Both the position numbers and the translations under genes were made by a program. This document shows, piece by piece, positions 8,086 through 17,874 of a stretch of DNA of 46,006 bases. Below the pieces are notes generated by a model that worked only from the letters and a program-made list of their open reading frames with translations, did not search any database and was not told where the DNA came from. Position 1 is the stretch's first letter. Every line of letters starts with the position of its first letter. Source of the stretch: Sunxiuqinia dokdonensis (GTDB lineage Bacteria; Bacteroidota; Bacteroidia; Bacteroidales; Prolixibacteraceae); contig NZ_LGIA01000214.1 in the NCBI RefSeq assembly GCF_001270965.1, positions 1-46,006 of the forward strand, in the 5' to 3' direction.

Positions 8086-10260
8086 TCAGATTTTGACGAT
8101 GCTCGGTTCTTCACTTTTGCCGAAGAGTTTAGATTGTTGCAGCATTTGAATGGAGACGTCGGCAATATTATACAGCAAGGTAAATTGCATTTTGCTGAAA
8201 CTGTGTTCGGCTGATTGCATGTGTTGACGAATCTGATTCTGGATGGCCTTCAGGTCGTTGTTCGTCATCGGATTGGCTGAGGAGCCGGAGTGATCGTCAC
8301 GCTGCAAGGCTTCCAGAATTTGTTTGGCAAAATGGATTGATTCTGCGTTGGGCGTTTGCTGTTGCTCGCGGTGGGCACCAAAGGCCGAGAGGTACGACAG
8401 CAGAGCATGGTTCAGGTAGGTTAACGTAAAAGCTTGTTGCTGAAACTGCTGACGTTTTTGTGGTTCCACTTGCATGTCTTGCCAGGCCAATACCAGGGCG
8501 TTGTCGGCCCGGTGTGCTTCGCGGCGAGCAATCCGGTAGTCCAAGTCATCGCCGGTGGTCGGTTGCTCATATTCGAGAATGATGGCCCGAAAGTAGGCCG
8601 TGTTTTTAATCAGTGCGTGTTCCAGTAACTTGGGCAACCGTTTATGTTGCCAGTCGGGCCACAACAGCCGGACGGTGGCAAAGGCCAGGGCGGCGCCAAT
8701 CAGGGTGTCCAGCAGTCGGGGCCACATCAGGGCCACACCTTTGTCGGCAATCAGGTTGAAGGCGCTGAGTACAAAAATGGTGATGAAGATCACTGAAATG
8801 GCATACCTTCGGCGCAGCCAAACAAAAAAAGCAAAGGCAGCAGACAGCAACAAGATCAGTTGGCCAGCCGTTGTTGGCAGCAGCTGAACGATTAGCACAC
8901 CTCCAATGACACCGCTGATGGTCCCCAGTATTCTTTGAAAAAGGCGACGACGGGTTTCACTATAACTGGGTTGGCACACAAACAGACTGGTCAAAATAAT
9001 CCATTCGCCTTTGGCCAAATCAAAGCCTTCGGAAATGGCAAAACCAATCAAGAAACATAAGCTGAGCCGGATGGCATGTCGTAGCCGCGGATGATTAAAG
9101 TTGAGTTGGCTGCGCAGTCGTTCTCCAATGGTTCGTTTGTCTTTTGCCAGCTGGGGCGTGATACTCCTTTGTTGGTTTTCGCTTAGATTGACCAACGACT
9201 GGTGCGAGCGGGTGAGGTTTCGAACCAGCAATGCGAGCGGGTGTGCCTGGCTGGCGCCGCGTTTCTCCAGTTGGTCGTTCAGCACGTTGACCACCCAGCC
9301 CAGCGATACCGGGTGACGGTAGGGAATGCCGGTCAGCAGGCTGTTGGCCAATTGTTTGGTTGCCTGCGACAGCTGAACCAGCGTTTGCCCAATGCCTTCC
9401 AGCAATTCATGGTTTTGCGGGTCGCTGCTCAGCAAATCGTACCGGTCGTGGCTCGATGCGGCCCGTTCATGCAAACCCTGCAACAACATGAAATAACGGA
9501 GATAGGGTTTCAGCGGGCCATCGTCCTGAAGGGCGTCGGAGTAACTGTTGAGCACTTCTTTACAGCCTTCCAGCGCATCAACGACTTGCACATTTTGCAG
9601 AGCGAGCTGGTTGCGCAGTTTCCCTTGCAGTGCTTCGTCGCTGGGGAACAGGCTGGCTTTGTAAACGAGGTATTTTGACAGGGCCAGAAAGCCGCGGGCT
9701 AGGCGTTCTTCGAGCAAACGCCAGGGGTGTAGGTATAAGAAAGCTAGCGAAATGAGGCCATAGAACAAAGCTCCTGCCGGCAGCAGAATGGGTTGCCAGT
9801 ACCAAGCAGGACTGATTTCGGTGCCCAGCATGGCATAGATGCCTACGAGGATTGCGCCGAAGGTTACCCCGCGATAGCGTTCGCTAAGTCCGCCAATCAG
9901 TAAAAAAACAATGGTGGAAACTGCAAGCCCAAGTCCCATTACGATGGGGTAGGGACGAAGCAACTCAACGGCCAGACTCGAGATCCCGAAACTGACGACC
10001 TTTAAAGCCAGCGATTTGATGCGGCCTTTGGGGTGATCATCTGTCTCGGACAAGGCGCCGGCTAAGGCTCCCAGCGCCAGGGTGATGGCCATAAACGACT
10101 GGCCGGCAACAACAAGCGGAACAGCTAGCAGGGCAATGGCAAAAGTGGCTTTGGCTGCCATCAACAGGTCGGGCCTGCTGAGAAAAGCCTGACGATAGGC
10201 GTTGTACCATGCTCGGCTTGTGAGTCGTTCGGCCAGCCGTTGGGTTTTATTTTTTGTCAT
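8086..10260 (-). CDS. FUSC/YccS-type inner-membrane protein
   Basis: A 724-residue integral membrane protein. It has two membrane halves: hydrophobic helices at about residues 20-190 (starting LLMAAKATFAIALLAVPLVVAG) and again at about 385-530 (IRLSLCFLIGFAIS..., LILLLSAAFAFFVWLRRRYA), each followed by a cytoplasmic helical domain. This duplicated layout is that of the YccS/YhfK/aromatic-acid exporter (FUSC) superfamily. Function is unproven; relatives are proposed efflux proteins. I chose the ATG at 10260 because a TAnnTTTG element at 10291-10298 overlaps the longer alternative beginning at 10302. Nearest neighbours are the M20 dipeptidase downstream and an acyl-CoA dehydrogenase gene ending 175 bp upstream with its own terminator. 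Confidence 0.85.
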   Translation of the reverse strand: MTKNKTQRLAERLTSRAWYNAYRQAFLSRPDLLMAAKATFAIALLAVPLVVAGQSFMAITLALGALAGALSETDDHPKGRIKSLALKVVSFGISSLAVELLRPYPIVMGLGLAVSTIVFLLIGGLSERYRGVTFGAILVGIYAMLGTEISPAWYWQPILLPAGALFYGLISLAFLYLHPWRLLEERLARGFLALSKYLVYKASLFPSDEALQGKLRNQLALQNVQVVDALEGCKEVLNSYSDALQDDGPLKPYLRYFMLLQGLHERAASSHDRYDLLSSDPQNHELLEGIGQTLVQLSQATKQLANSLLTGIPYRHPVSLGWVVNVLNDQLEKRGASQAHPLALLVRNLTRSHQSLVNLSENQQRSITPQLAKDKRTIGERLRSQLNFNHPRLRHAIRLSLCFLIGFAISEGFDLAKGEWIILTSLFVCQPSYSETRRRLFQRILGTISGVIGGVLIVQLLPTTAGQLILLLSAAFAFFVWLRRRYAISVIFITIFVLSAFNLIADKGVALMWPRLLDTLIGAALAFATVRLLWPDWQHKRLPKLLEHALIKNTAYFRAIILEYEQPTTGDDLDYRIARREAHRADNALVLAWQDMQVEPQKRQQFQQQAFTLTYLNHALLSYLSAFGAHREQQQTPNAESIHFAKQILEALQRDDHSGSSANPMTNNDLKAIQNQIRQHMQSAEHSFSKMQFTLLYNIADVSIQMLQQSKLFGKSEEPSIVKI

Positions 10261-10290
10261 TCGGTATGTTGTTTTTTTATGTGTGGCTTT

Positions 10291-10298
10291 CAAAATTA
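10291..10298 (-). promoter_or_regulatory. -7 promoter element of the FUSC gene
   Basis: The minus strand reads TAATTTTG (TAnnTTTG), about 31 bp upstream of the chosen ATG. It decides the start. Confidence 0.5.
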
Positions 10299-10371
10299 AC
10301 AAAAAAGAGTGGACGCCGTTTTCTGCCCGTTCGTAATGTTCAATGCGAATGATGTGTTTTATTTTATTCTG

Positions 10372-10410
10372 AAAAAAAACAAAAGCACCAATCTCCCGGA
10401 TTGATGCTTT
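10372..10410 (-). terminator. Rho-independent terminator of the acyl-CoA dehydrogenase gene
   Basis: On the minus strand AAAGCATCAATC pairs with GATTGGTGCTTT around a short loop, followed by TGTTTTTTTT. It lies 25 bp past the stop codon. Confidence 0.85.
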
Positions 10411-10434
10411 CGTGATATCTTGTTTGTGCCTATT

Positions 10435-11979
10435 TTAAAGCGAATACTTCAGCCACGAGCTGTTTTCCTGATAATCTACCACAGCAACATCGTTTGTTTG
10501 CAGGTGGAAACTGCTCATGGTTTGCTGAATTTCCTGCCGAAGCATGTTCAGGCCACCTTCAATCATGTCGCGTCTGAAACCCTCGTCAGCCAGTCGGTGA
10601 ACCATGTCCATGGAGATGACTCGGCCCAACACCTGGCCAAGTTCAACCAGTTTTCGCTGCGGAAGTTGTAGGTCCATTTCAAAATTGAACAGCTCCTTTA
10701 ATTGATCAGCTGAACGGTTGGTCAGTTCATATTCCTTGAGGAAATTGAATAAATTTCGTTGTTTTAGTTTGCGCATTTGTTTTACGATTCCCTCTGAAAT
10801 TTGTGCGTACAGAATATCATTTGATCCTTCAAAGATCTGGAACGGGCGGCTATCGACAATGCCTCGGCCTCCCAAGTGGCTCAGTTTGTATGCTTCGGCA
10901 CCCACCAACTGGGTGATGGATTGGGCAGCCTGCTGCATCAGGTCGGTTACCACCGATTTTACGGCGTTGGCTTCAATTCCAATGCCGGTCAGGTCGTTTT
11001 CTACGCCGGCTTTTTTGGCGCTGTTCGAGCACATGGCCGAGCAGATGGTGAACGAAGCTTGCAGCTTAGACAGGCGTTCCTGAACCTGGTCATAGGAAAA
11101 CAGGCTTTTGCCGCCAACGAAGCGCTGCTTGCAATGGCTAATGGCTTCGTCCATAATTCGGTGAATGAATCCGATGGCCATGCCCGGGAACTGCATGCGC
11201 GAGCGGTGCAACAGGTCGAGCATCATTTTCACTCCGGTTGAATGGGGTTGTAAGTGCTGAACTTCAGGGATTTTTACGTCGATGTGGTTTCGCCCGTATG
11301 GAATTTGATACAAGCCCAGGTTGTCGTAAAATTCTTCCACTTTAATGGATTGATTGGGCTGGGTCACATCGCAGATAAAAAAATCGATGTCGCGTTGCAA
11401 ATCGCCATCGCTGTTTTTTCTTCGGGCGGTCAACAGCCAAAAGTCAGCCCATCCGGTCAGTCCGGCCCAGTGTTTCTTTCCTTTGATATGGAACTGGCCT
11501 TCTGATTCCTGAAAATGCGTCTGCATGCTCAAGGCATCACTTCCAAAGTCGGGCTCGGTTATCATCAATCCGCCCATGTTCCGATGTTCAATAAAGCGTT
11601 TGAAAACAGAGGCTTTCGCTTCTTCCTGGGCGTATTTTCCTACCGGTTGTAAAAATAAAGCAGAATTAATTCCAAAGGTAAGTGATAGTGCCAGCGACTC
11701 GTACGATGCTGCTTCCAGAAGGGCCAGGTTTTCATTCATCAGGGCGCCTCGTCCGCCATAAGCTTTGGGAATACCGATTGAAAGCGGGTTGCATTCCATG
11801 ATTTCGCGCAGTACAAAGGGCGGAAGGCCCCGTTGCTGGCTGTATTTGTCAATATCACCCCGCTGGTGATAGACTTGTTTCATTTTTTCTTTTAGTTTCC
11901 CCAAAAATTGCTGGATGGGTTCCTGTGTGTTTTTTTTGTTCTCCGGAGAGTTCGTCTTCATCTCAATAATCTCATTCAT
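10435..11979 (-). CDS. Acyl-CoA dehydrogenase family protein
   Basis: FAD-dependent oxidation of an acyl-CoA (or related thioester), with electrons going to ETF. The 514-residue protein has the family order: N-terminal helical part, MITEPDFGSDALSM (middle beta domain; variant of the TEPxxGSD signature), KHWAGLTGWADFWLL, then the C-terminal helices with RSRMQFPGMAIGFIHR and FQIFEGSNDILY, where the Glu of FEGSND is at the usual catalytic-base position. It is about 120 residues longer than a typical short-chain enzyme, with a C-terminal extension. I took the ATG at 11979 (MNEIIEMK); the frame stays open 54 codons further upstream but that part is unlike the family. An AraC gene lies just upstream on the same strand. 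It could serve fatty-acid beta-oxidation together with the acyl-CoA synthetase at 29139 (inference). Confidence 0.87.
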   Translation of the reverse strand: MNEIIEMKTNSPENKKNTQEPIQQFLGKLKEKMKQVYHQRGDIDKYSQQRGLPPFVLREIMECNPLSIGIPKAYGGRGALMNENLALLEAASYESLALSLTFGINSALFLQPVGKYAQEEAKASVFKRFIEHRNMGGLMITEPDFGSDALSMQTHFQESEGQFHIKGKKHWAGLTGWADFWLLTARRKNSDGDLQRDIDFFICDVTQPNQSIKVEEFYDNLGLYQIPYGRNHIDVKIPEVQHLQPHSTGVKMMLDLLHRSRMQFPGMAIGFIHRIMDEAISHCKQRFVGGKSLFSYDQVQERLSKLQASFTICSAMCSNSAKKAGVENDLTGIGIEANAVKSVVTDLMQQAAQSITQLVGAEAYKLSHLGGRGIVDSRPFQIFEGSNDILYAQISEGIVKQMRKLKQRNLFNFLKEYELTNRSADQLKELFNFEMDLQLPQRKLVELGQVLGRVISMDMVHRLADEGFRRDMIEGGLNMLRQEIQQTMSSFHLQTNDVAVVDYQENSSWLKYSL

Positions 11980-12143
11980 TCGTTGTTCTTTTAAAGCATG
12001 GCAAATTAAACCTCGCAAAAGTTCAGAACACTTGATCTTCGATATTGTTCTTTTCCGGTTGAAATTAGATTGCCTCTTATTATGTGAGCTTGTTGACGGC
12101 CAGAGCTGGAGCTTGTCGGCTGGTTCCGATCGTAGTTTCAACT

Positions 12144-13037
12144 TCAGCTCGCAGAATTAACAGGTTGATTGGCCTGGTGAAATTGGTTTTGATACTGAAC
12201 CGGCGACAGGGATGTTGTGCGTTTAAAACAGCGGTTGAAGTTGGATAAGTTGTTAAAGCCACTCTCAAAACAAATTTGTGATACGCTTTGCTTGCCTTCG
12301 AGCAAGAGTTTGCAGGCGTAGCCAATGCGCATTTCATTGACGAATTCGATAAACGATTTGCCGGTTTTTTCTTTGAAGTAGCGGCAAAAGGCCGTGGTGT
12401 TCATTCCAATGTGGCTGGCAACCATATCGAGTTTAATGGCTTGCCGGTAGTTGGCATTAATAATGTGCATCACTTTGTCGAGTCGTGTGGTTGACCAATT
12501 GTCCAGGTTGAGGCGATAGCTTTTGCTGGCCAACAACTTGTATTGGTTGGTTTTAGACAGTTTTTCGAGAATGTTTAGGAATAGCAAGGTACGCTCCAAT
12601 CCTTTCTTTTTTAGTAGTTTTTTCAGCTGGGGGCCCAGGCGGTCGGCCACCGATTTCTGAAAACTCAAACCGCGGGCAGCGCGTGACAGCAAATCACGGA
12701 TGGCCAAAAACTCCGGATAGTTTTCCAACTGGTCTTTGAAAAAGTGAGCTGGAAAATGGATGACAATGGCGTTGACCCGGTAGTTGGGATCATTCAGAAA
12801 GAAGGCTTCGTCGTTTTTCCAAAAATGTGGAAGGTTGGGGCCCAGCAGAACCAAATCGCCATCCTGAAAATCCTCGGCGTGGTCGGCTACAAATCGTTTC
12901 CCAAAGCTCCTGATCACGTAAACCAGCTCATATTCAGAATGAAAATGCCAGGGAAAGGTGAAATGCGGAAAATCATCCCACTTAATATTGAAGGAGTTTG
13001 TTCCCCGAAAGCTGAGTTGTTCGTGCATAATTTTCAT
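12144..13037 (-). CDS. AraC family transcriptional regulator
   Basis: A 297-residue DNA-binding protein. The N-terminal half is a cupin-type sensor domain (FPWHFHSEYELVYVIRSFGKRFV, GDLVLLGPNLPHFW), as in AraC regulators that sense sugars or metabolites. The C-terminal about 100 residues hold two helix-turn-helix motifs (ASHIGMNTTAFCRYFKEKTG; QICFESGFNNLSNFNRCFKR followed by SLSPVQYQ). I chose the ATG at 13037; the preceding in-frame codon start is a TTG two codons earlier. It is divergent from the large ATP-grasp sensor gene, with facing TAnnTTTG promoters in the 199-bp gap, so it may regulate that gene, the acyl-CoA dehydrogenase downstream, or itself. Confidence 0.93.
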   Translation of the reverse strand: MKIMHEQLSFRGTNSFNIKWDDFPHFTFPWHFHSEYELVYVIRSFGKRFVADHAEDFQDGDLVLLGPNLPHFWKNDEAFFLNDPNYRVNAIVIHFPAHFFKDQLENYPEFLAIRDLLSRAARGLSFQKSVADRLGPQLKKLLKKKGLERTLLFLNILEKLSKTNQYKLLASKSYRLNLDNWSTTRLDKVMHIINANYRQAIKLDMVASHIGMNTTAFCRYFKEKTGKSFIEFVNEMRIGYACKLLLEGKQSVSQICFESGFNNLSNFNRCFKRTTSLSPVQYQNQFHQANQPVNSAS

Positions 13038-13061
13038 GGGCAATTATTCTGGGATTGAATG

Positions 13062-13069
13062 CAAATATA
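13062..13069 (-). promoter_or_regulatory. -7 promoter element of the AraC gene
   Basis: The minus strand reads TATATTTG, 25-32 bp upstream of the AraC ATG; it faces an identical TATATTTG on the plus strand at 13146. Confidence 0.6.
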
Positions 13070-13118
13070 GTATTTGTCTATGTAAATATACCATCTACAC
13101 TCTTGCTTATGATATTCC

Positions 13119-13153
13119 TTTTGAGCGCTTATTCGTTCACTTCGCTATATTTG
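13119..13153 (+). promoter_or_regulatory. Promoter of the ATP-grasp sensor gene
   Basis: TTTTG at 13119-13123 and TATATTTG at 13146-13153 form a -33/-7 pair with 22 bp between. The predicted leader before the ATG at 13237 is about 75 nt. Confidence 0.55.
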
Positions 13154-13236
13154 TATTCTCCCGGAAGTGCTTTTGCGTTTCGGAGTGGATTCGTTATTTT
13201 GATTTTTCGCTTTATTTGAAATAAACACCAGCAGTT

Positions 13237-16200
13237 ATGAGGGGCAGGTCAGGAAAAAATAAACAGGAACAAACCGCCGGCAATGAGCCGGCCATTTCCG
13301 TACACGCGAGTCAACTGGCGGCTATTGGGCCAGCTATTGTGAGCCAGGTTGAGCGAAAGCCGAAACTGCCGACTTTGCTGAAAGCGGCGGCCAACAAAAT
13401 TGTGGAAGGAGCCTCGCCGGCGGTCATTGCGGTTGCCATTACTTACAATAAGCAGGAGTTTTTGAGCAAGGGCTTTAAACATTCTGCCATGGTTTTGCGC
13501 AGTTTAATTGAAACGTCGGAAGATCCCGAAGGCGTCATCGAAGTTTATTTCAACACGGATTTGGTGGGCTCTGAAAATATGCAGGATTACCTGGCTGTTA
13601 AGGAACACTTGCCGTTTTGGCGTACGATTATCAGCGGAGCGATTGCCAATATCAGGCTAAAAGACTTGACTCACCGGCATGAAGAGCGCAAAAAGGAACT
13701 GACCGGAATTGACCGGGCCAACGAGATTTTAACGAACTCGACCACGCTGTCTGAAAGTTTAGCCGAATTGTGCGAGTTTCTGCCCCATGCTTTTCAGCAC
13801 GCCAAACATGCGCAGGCGAGAATCGTTTACAATGGGGAAAGCTACACCAGCAAACGATTTAAAGAAAGCCAGTGGAGCCTCAGGCGAACTTTTGAAACGC
13901 CCGATCAAAGGCAGGGCAGCGTTGAAATTTTTTACACCCGCCAATTTCCGGATGCTGATGATGGCCCTTTTCTGAATGAAGAGTGCAATTTTTTGAAAAA
14001 TCTGAGTTCGCTCATTTTGGGCACCATCAGCCAATATGCGCTCAAAGATCTCCTGTTTGAAAATACCGAACGATTGAAAGAACTAAAGGGCATTAACAGC
14101 ACCTATGAAATTCTGAAACGCTCAAGAAAGCTGGAAGACAGCCTGCCGCAAATTTGTGCCATTATTCCTGCTTCATTTCAATATCCTGAGGATACCGTTG
14201 TACGCATCAATTATGGGGGAAATAGCTATAAATCTGTTGGTTTTAAAGAGACTCCCTGGATGATTAAGCAGTTTTTTCAGACGGATACTACGAAAAAAGG
14301 CAGCATTGAAGTGTTTTATACCCGACAGTTTCCGGAGCTTGACGAAGGCCCTTTTTTGAAGGAAGAGCGCAACTTGCTGAATAATTTGGCTGAGCTGATT
14401 GCCGGGCGGGCCGTGAAAAACATGTTTACCCGCTTGCATCGTGTGAATACGGAACGGCAGAAAGAACTTCAGGCCATCAATCAAACTTCAAAAATTATTG
14501 AAGAAAGCAACAGTGTTGACGAAGCGCTGCAGCGCATTTGTAACATTTTACCGCAGTCGTGGCAGTACCCGAAATTTACCGCTTGCCGGATCCGTTTCGA
14601 ACGGCGCGAGTACATCACTTCCAATTTTGACGAAACACCGTGGGTGCAGCAGGAAGGCTTGATGACGATCGACAATAAAAAAGGGAGCATCGAGGTGTTT
14701 TATCTCAAACAATTTCCCGATGAACAGGAGGGCCCTTTTTTGCGCGAAGAACGTGACCTGATCCGAAACATCAGCAAGTTGGTCAGTGGCTACCTGAATA
14801 GTCACAAAGGTCTTGAAATTATCAACAACAAAGGTGTGGTGATCAGCAGCCAGCACCGGTCCGACGAATTTCGAAAATCGCTGGTGCGCACCAAAAAGCC
14901 GCTGCAACTTTATTTTAACCAGCAGTCGCTCGAGAAGTATGTCTATCTCGATATGATGAAGTACAAAGTGAAGCACATCTTGTTTGTTTCAACCCTGTAC
15001 GATGCGTTTATGCTCGAAAGTGAAGATTCATTTTTTGAGAAATTTCTGGGTGAAATCTACCAGTACAGCCTGTTTTCGCTTCCGCGAATTACCGGTGTCT
15101 CGTCGGCTGAAGAAGCGCTCGAATTGCTGGAGACCACCAACTTCGACCTGGTCATCCTGATGGCAGGCCTCGACCGGAAGGCGCCGATTGATTTGAGCGA
15201 ACAAATCCGCGATAAAAATAAATCCATTCCAATTTATTTGTTGCTCAATAAAAAGAGCGACCTGAAGTATTTCGAAGGCTTGCTTCCGACCATCCACTCC
15301 GTCGATCAGTTGTTTGTTTGGAATGGCGACTCACTCATTCTTTTCGCCATCGTCAAATCGATTGAGGATCGGGTGAATGTTGAAAATGATACCCGCGTTG
15401 GCTTGGTGCGCGTGATTTTGGTGATCGAAGATTCGCCCTTGTACTACTCCAAATACCTGCAATTTTTATATTCTATTGTGTTCGACCAGGTGCAGCAAAT
15501 TTTGCCTGAGGTGGAGAAAAATGAGCTCGACAAAATCGGACGCATGCGTTCGCGCCCCAAAATTTTGCTGGCAAAAAATTATGAGGAGGCCACCGCAATT
15601 TTCAATAAGTACAAAGATTTTATTTTGTGTGTGATTAGCGATATGGAATTTGAGCGTGCCGGGCGAATGGATAAAAAGGCAGGAGTCAGTTTTATTCAAT
15701 ATGCCAAGGCCAATATCCACAAATTGCCGGTTGTGCTTCAGTCGTCGGAGGTAAGTAACCGGAATTACGCCAAAAAGCTCGACGCTGTTTTTCTGGATAA
15801 GAATTCGGAAACGCTATTGCAGGATTTGAAGCATTTTTTGAAAAATTATTTGGGCTTCGGAAATTTTGTTTTTCTGAATGCCAAGGATGAAAAAATAGCC
15901 GTCGCCAAGTCGTTACGCGAGTTTGAGACCCTGTTGCAGAAAATACCGGATGAGTCGTTTTATCTTCATGCCCTCGAAAATAATTTCTCACTTTGGCTGA
16001 TGGCCCGGGGCGAAATCCAGCTGGCTCGAACCCTGAACCCGGTTCCGGTCAATTCGATCGAGAACGTGGGCGAGTCGCGCAAATTTTTCCTCGAAACGAT
16101 TAACCGATATCGGGAGGAGAAGAAGAAGGGACGAATTATGGGCTTTGATGAAACCGCCACGCTTGATGAGCGCAATATCGTGTCGTTCTGCGCGGGTTCG

Positions 16201-17856
16201 CTGGGAGGAAAAGGACGCGGATTGGCTTTCATCAATGTGTTGATTTATAACTACGATTTTTCGGCCCTGGCGTCGCAGATTAATATTTCCACACCAATTA
16301 CCGTTATTGTTGGCACCAATGAGTTTCAAAACTTTATCAACAGAAATAACCTGATCGAGGTGGTTACTGACCCGGATATCAGCTACAGTGAACTTCGAAA
16401 ACGCTTTTTTGAGGCCGAACTGTCGAGTTCGCTTATGCGTAAGCTGAAAATTCTGGCCAATCAAATCGACAAACCCATTGCTGTTCGCTCATCCAGCACC
16501 TCCGAAGATTCAATTACGCATCCTTTTTCGGGCGTGTTCGACACCTACATTATTCCCAACAGCAAGCAAAACAAGCGTAAGGTCGCTGAACATTTGTCCA
16601 ATGCCATCAAGATGGTGTACGCTTCAATCTATTCTGACGGGGCCCGCACGTATTTTGAAGCCATTCAGCATCGGGTGGAAGATGAAAAAATGGCCATCGT
16701 TTTGCAGGAATTGGTGGGCTCGTATCATGGCGACCACTATTATCCACATATTAGCGGGGTGGCCCAGTCGTACAATTATTATCCGGTGGCCGATATGAAG
16801 CCGGAAGAAGGTTTTGCCGTGATCGCCATCGGGCTCGGAACCTACGTGGTGGGAGGCTGGAAGTCGTACCGTTTTTCGCCAACCTATCCCAAGGTTTCGG
16901 TCTATGGAATCAAGGATTTGCTCAACAGTACCCAAGTGAAGTTTTACGGGCTGAATTGTACGAACCTTGACCTCGACTTACTGAACAAAGGCGAATTGGC
17001 CTCGCTCGATTTGCTGGATATCGAAGAAGCCGAAAAACATGGCACCCTGAAACATTGTGCTTCGGTTTACAACCCCGACAACGACCGCATAGAACCGGGG
17101 CTCGATACCTACGGACCGAGGGTTGTCAACTTTGCCAACATTCTGCAATACGAATACATTCCGCTGGCCAAAACCATTGATGCGATTTTAAATGCCGTTG
17201 AGGAAGCTTTTGGTTCGCCGGTTGAAATTGAATTTGCCGTTGATCTGACACCGGGCAAGCATGGTCTTCCTACGTTCTATCTGTTGCAAATAAAACCGCT
17301 GCTGGCCAGCCTCGAGTCGCATTATTTTGATTTTAATGCCATTGATCCGGAGAAAATGCTGCTTCGCTCGGGAATGAGCCTGGGGAATGGTGAAATCAAT
17401 AAAATCACGGACGTCATTTTTGTTGCTCCCGATAAGTTCAACAAGATGAAAACCATGGAGATGGCCGCCGAAATAGAATCCTTGAACAACAAAATGGTGA
17501 AGGAAAAGCGAAAGTATATTCTCATTGGGCCGGGACGCTGGGGCACACGCGACCAGTTTTTGGGCATTCCGGTCAATTGGGCACAAATATCGAATGCAAA
17601 GGTGATTGTGGAAACCAGCCTCGAAAACTTTCCGCTGGATTCGTCGCTGGGCTCGCACTTCTTCCACAACGTAACCTCCATGAATATTGGCTATTTTTCG
17701 GTGCTTCATCATTCTTCAACCGATGTGATTCGTTGGGATCTGTTGAACGAGCAAACCCTTGTTTCAGAAACAAACTACTTTAAACACGTACGTTTTAAAA
17801 ATCCGCTACGGGTGGTGATGAACGGAAAAACGAAAACGTCGGCCATCATCCTATAA
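13237..17856 (+). CDS. GAF-like repeats + two receivers + PEP/pyruvate-dikinase ATP-grasp protein
   Basis: A 1539-residue cytosolic multidomain protein. (1) Four tandem sensory modules at about 45-145, 147-267, 275-395 and 404-522. Modules 2-4 share a visible pattern: LP..(F/W)Q..., then (Y/F)...Y.S..F.E..W, then GS(V/I)E(I/V)FY...FP, then GPFL.EE. Module 1 is diverged. I read them as GAF-like. (2) A receiver-like domain at about 576-715 whose phosphoacceptor Asp is replaced (FDLVILMAG, Met642). (3) A second receiver at about 720-875 with the acidic pair in VIEDS (E731/D732), Asp802 in VISDMEF and Lys855, plus an insertion. (4) A pyruvate-phosphate-dikinase/PEP-synthase-type ATP-grasp domain, about 985-1350 (GSLGGKGRG; AVRSSSTSED with Arg1084; LLQIKPL). 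(5) A C-terminal domain with LIGPGRWGTRD. The phosphohistidine swivel and the PEP barrel are absent, so it cannot be a full dikinase. A LuxR gene follows by 18 bp. Confidence 0.85.
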   Translation: MRGRSGKNKQEQTAGNEPAISVHASQLAAIGPAIVSQVERKPKLPTLLKAAANKIVEGASPAVIAVAITYNKQEFLSKGFKHSAMVLRSLIETSEDPEGVIEVYFNTDLVGSENMQDYLAVKEHLPFWRTIISGAIANIRLKDLTHRHEERKKELTGIDRANEILTNSTTLSESLAELCEFLPHAFQHAKHAQARIVYNGESYTSKRFKESQWSLRRTFETPDQRQGSVEIFYTRQFPDADDGPFLNEECNFLKNLSSLILGTISQYALKDLLFENTERLKELKGINSTYEILKRSRKLEDSLPQICAIIPASFQYPEDTVVRINYGGNSYKSVGFKETPWMIKQFFQTDTTKKGSIEVFYTRQFPELDEGPFLKEERNLLNNLAELIAGRAVKNMFTRLHRVNTERQKELQAINQTSKIIEESNSVDEALQRICNILPQSWQYPKFTACRIRFERREYITSNFDETPWVQQEGLMTIDNKKGSIEVFYLKQFPDEQEGPFLREERDLIRNISKLVSGYLNSHKGLEIINNKGVVISSQHRSDEFRKSLVRTKKPLQLYFNQQSLEKYVYLDMMKYKVKHILFVSTLYDAFMLESEDSFFEKFLGEIYQYSLFSLPRITGVSSAEEALELLETTNFDLVILMAGLDRKAPIDLSEQIRDKNKSIPIYLLLNKKSDLKYFEGLLPTIHSVDQLFVWNGDSLILFAIVKSIEDRVNVENDTRVGLVRVILVIEDSPLYYSKYLQFLYSIVFDQVQQILPEVEKNELDKIGRMRSRPKILLAKNYEEATAIFNKYKDFILCVISDMEFERAGRMDKKAGVSFIQYAKANIHKLPVVLQSSEVSNRNYAKKLDAVFLDKNSETLLQDLKHFLKNYLGFGNFVFLNAKDEKIAVAKSLREFETLLQKIPDESFYLHALENNFSLWLMARGEIQLARTLNPVPVNSIENVGESRKFFLETINRYREEKKKGRIMGFDETATLDERNIVSFCAGSLGGKGRGLAFINVLIYNYDFSALASQINISTPITVIVGTNEFQNFINRNNLIEVVTDPDISYSELRKRFFEAELSSSLMRKLKILANQIDKPIAVRSSSTSEDSITHPFSGVFDTYIIPNSKQNKRKVAEHLSNAIKMVYASIYSDGARTYFEAIQHRVEDEKMAIVLQELVGSYHGDHYYPHISGVAQSYNYYPVADMKPEEGFAVIAIGLGTYVVGGWKSYRFSPTYPKVSVYGIKDLLNSTQVKFYGLNCTNLDLDLLNKGELASLDLLDIEEAEKHGTLKHCASVYNPDNDRIEPGLDTYGPRVVNFANILQYEYIPLAKTIDAILNAVEEAFGSPVEIEFAVDLTPGKHGLPTFYLLQIKPLLASLESHYFDFNAIDPEKMLLRSGMSLGNGEINKITDVIFVAPDKFNKMKTMEMAAEIESLNNKMVKEKRKYILIGPGRWGTRDQFLGIPVNWAQISNAKVIVETSLENFPLDSSLGSHFFHNVTSMNIGYFSVLHHSSTDVIRWDLLNEQTLVSETNYFKHVRFKNPLRVVMNGKTKTSAIIL

Positions 17857-17874
17857 TGTTTAAACCCCAGGAGC

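Noticed and set aside
13237-17856. Complete pyruvate phosphate dikinase or PEP synthase
   Set aside because: Only the ATP-grasp domain is seen; the phosphohistidine swivel domain and the PEP/pyruvate barrel are absent.
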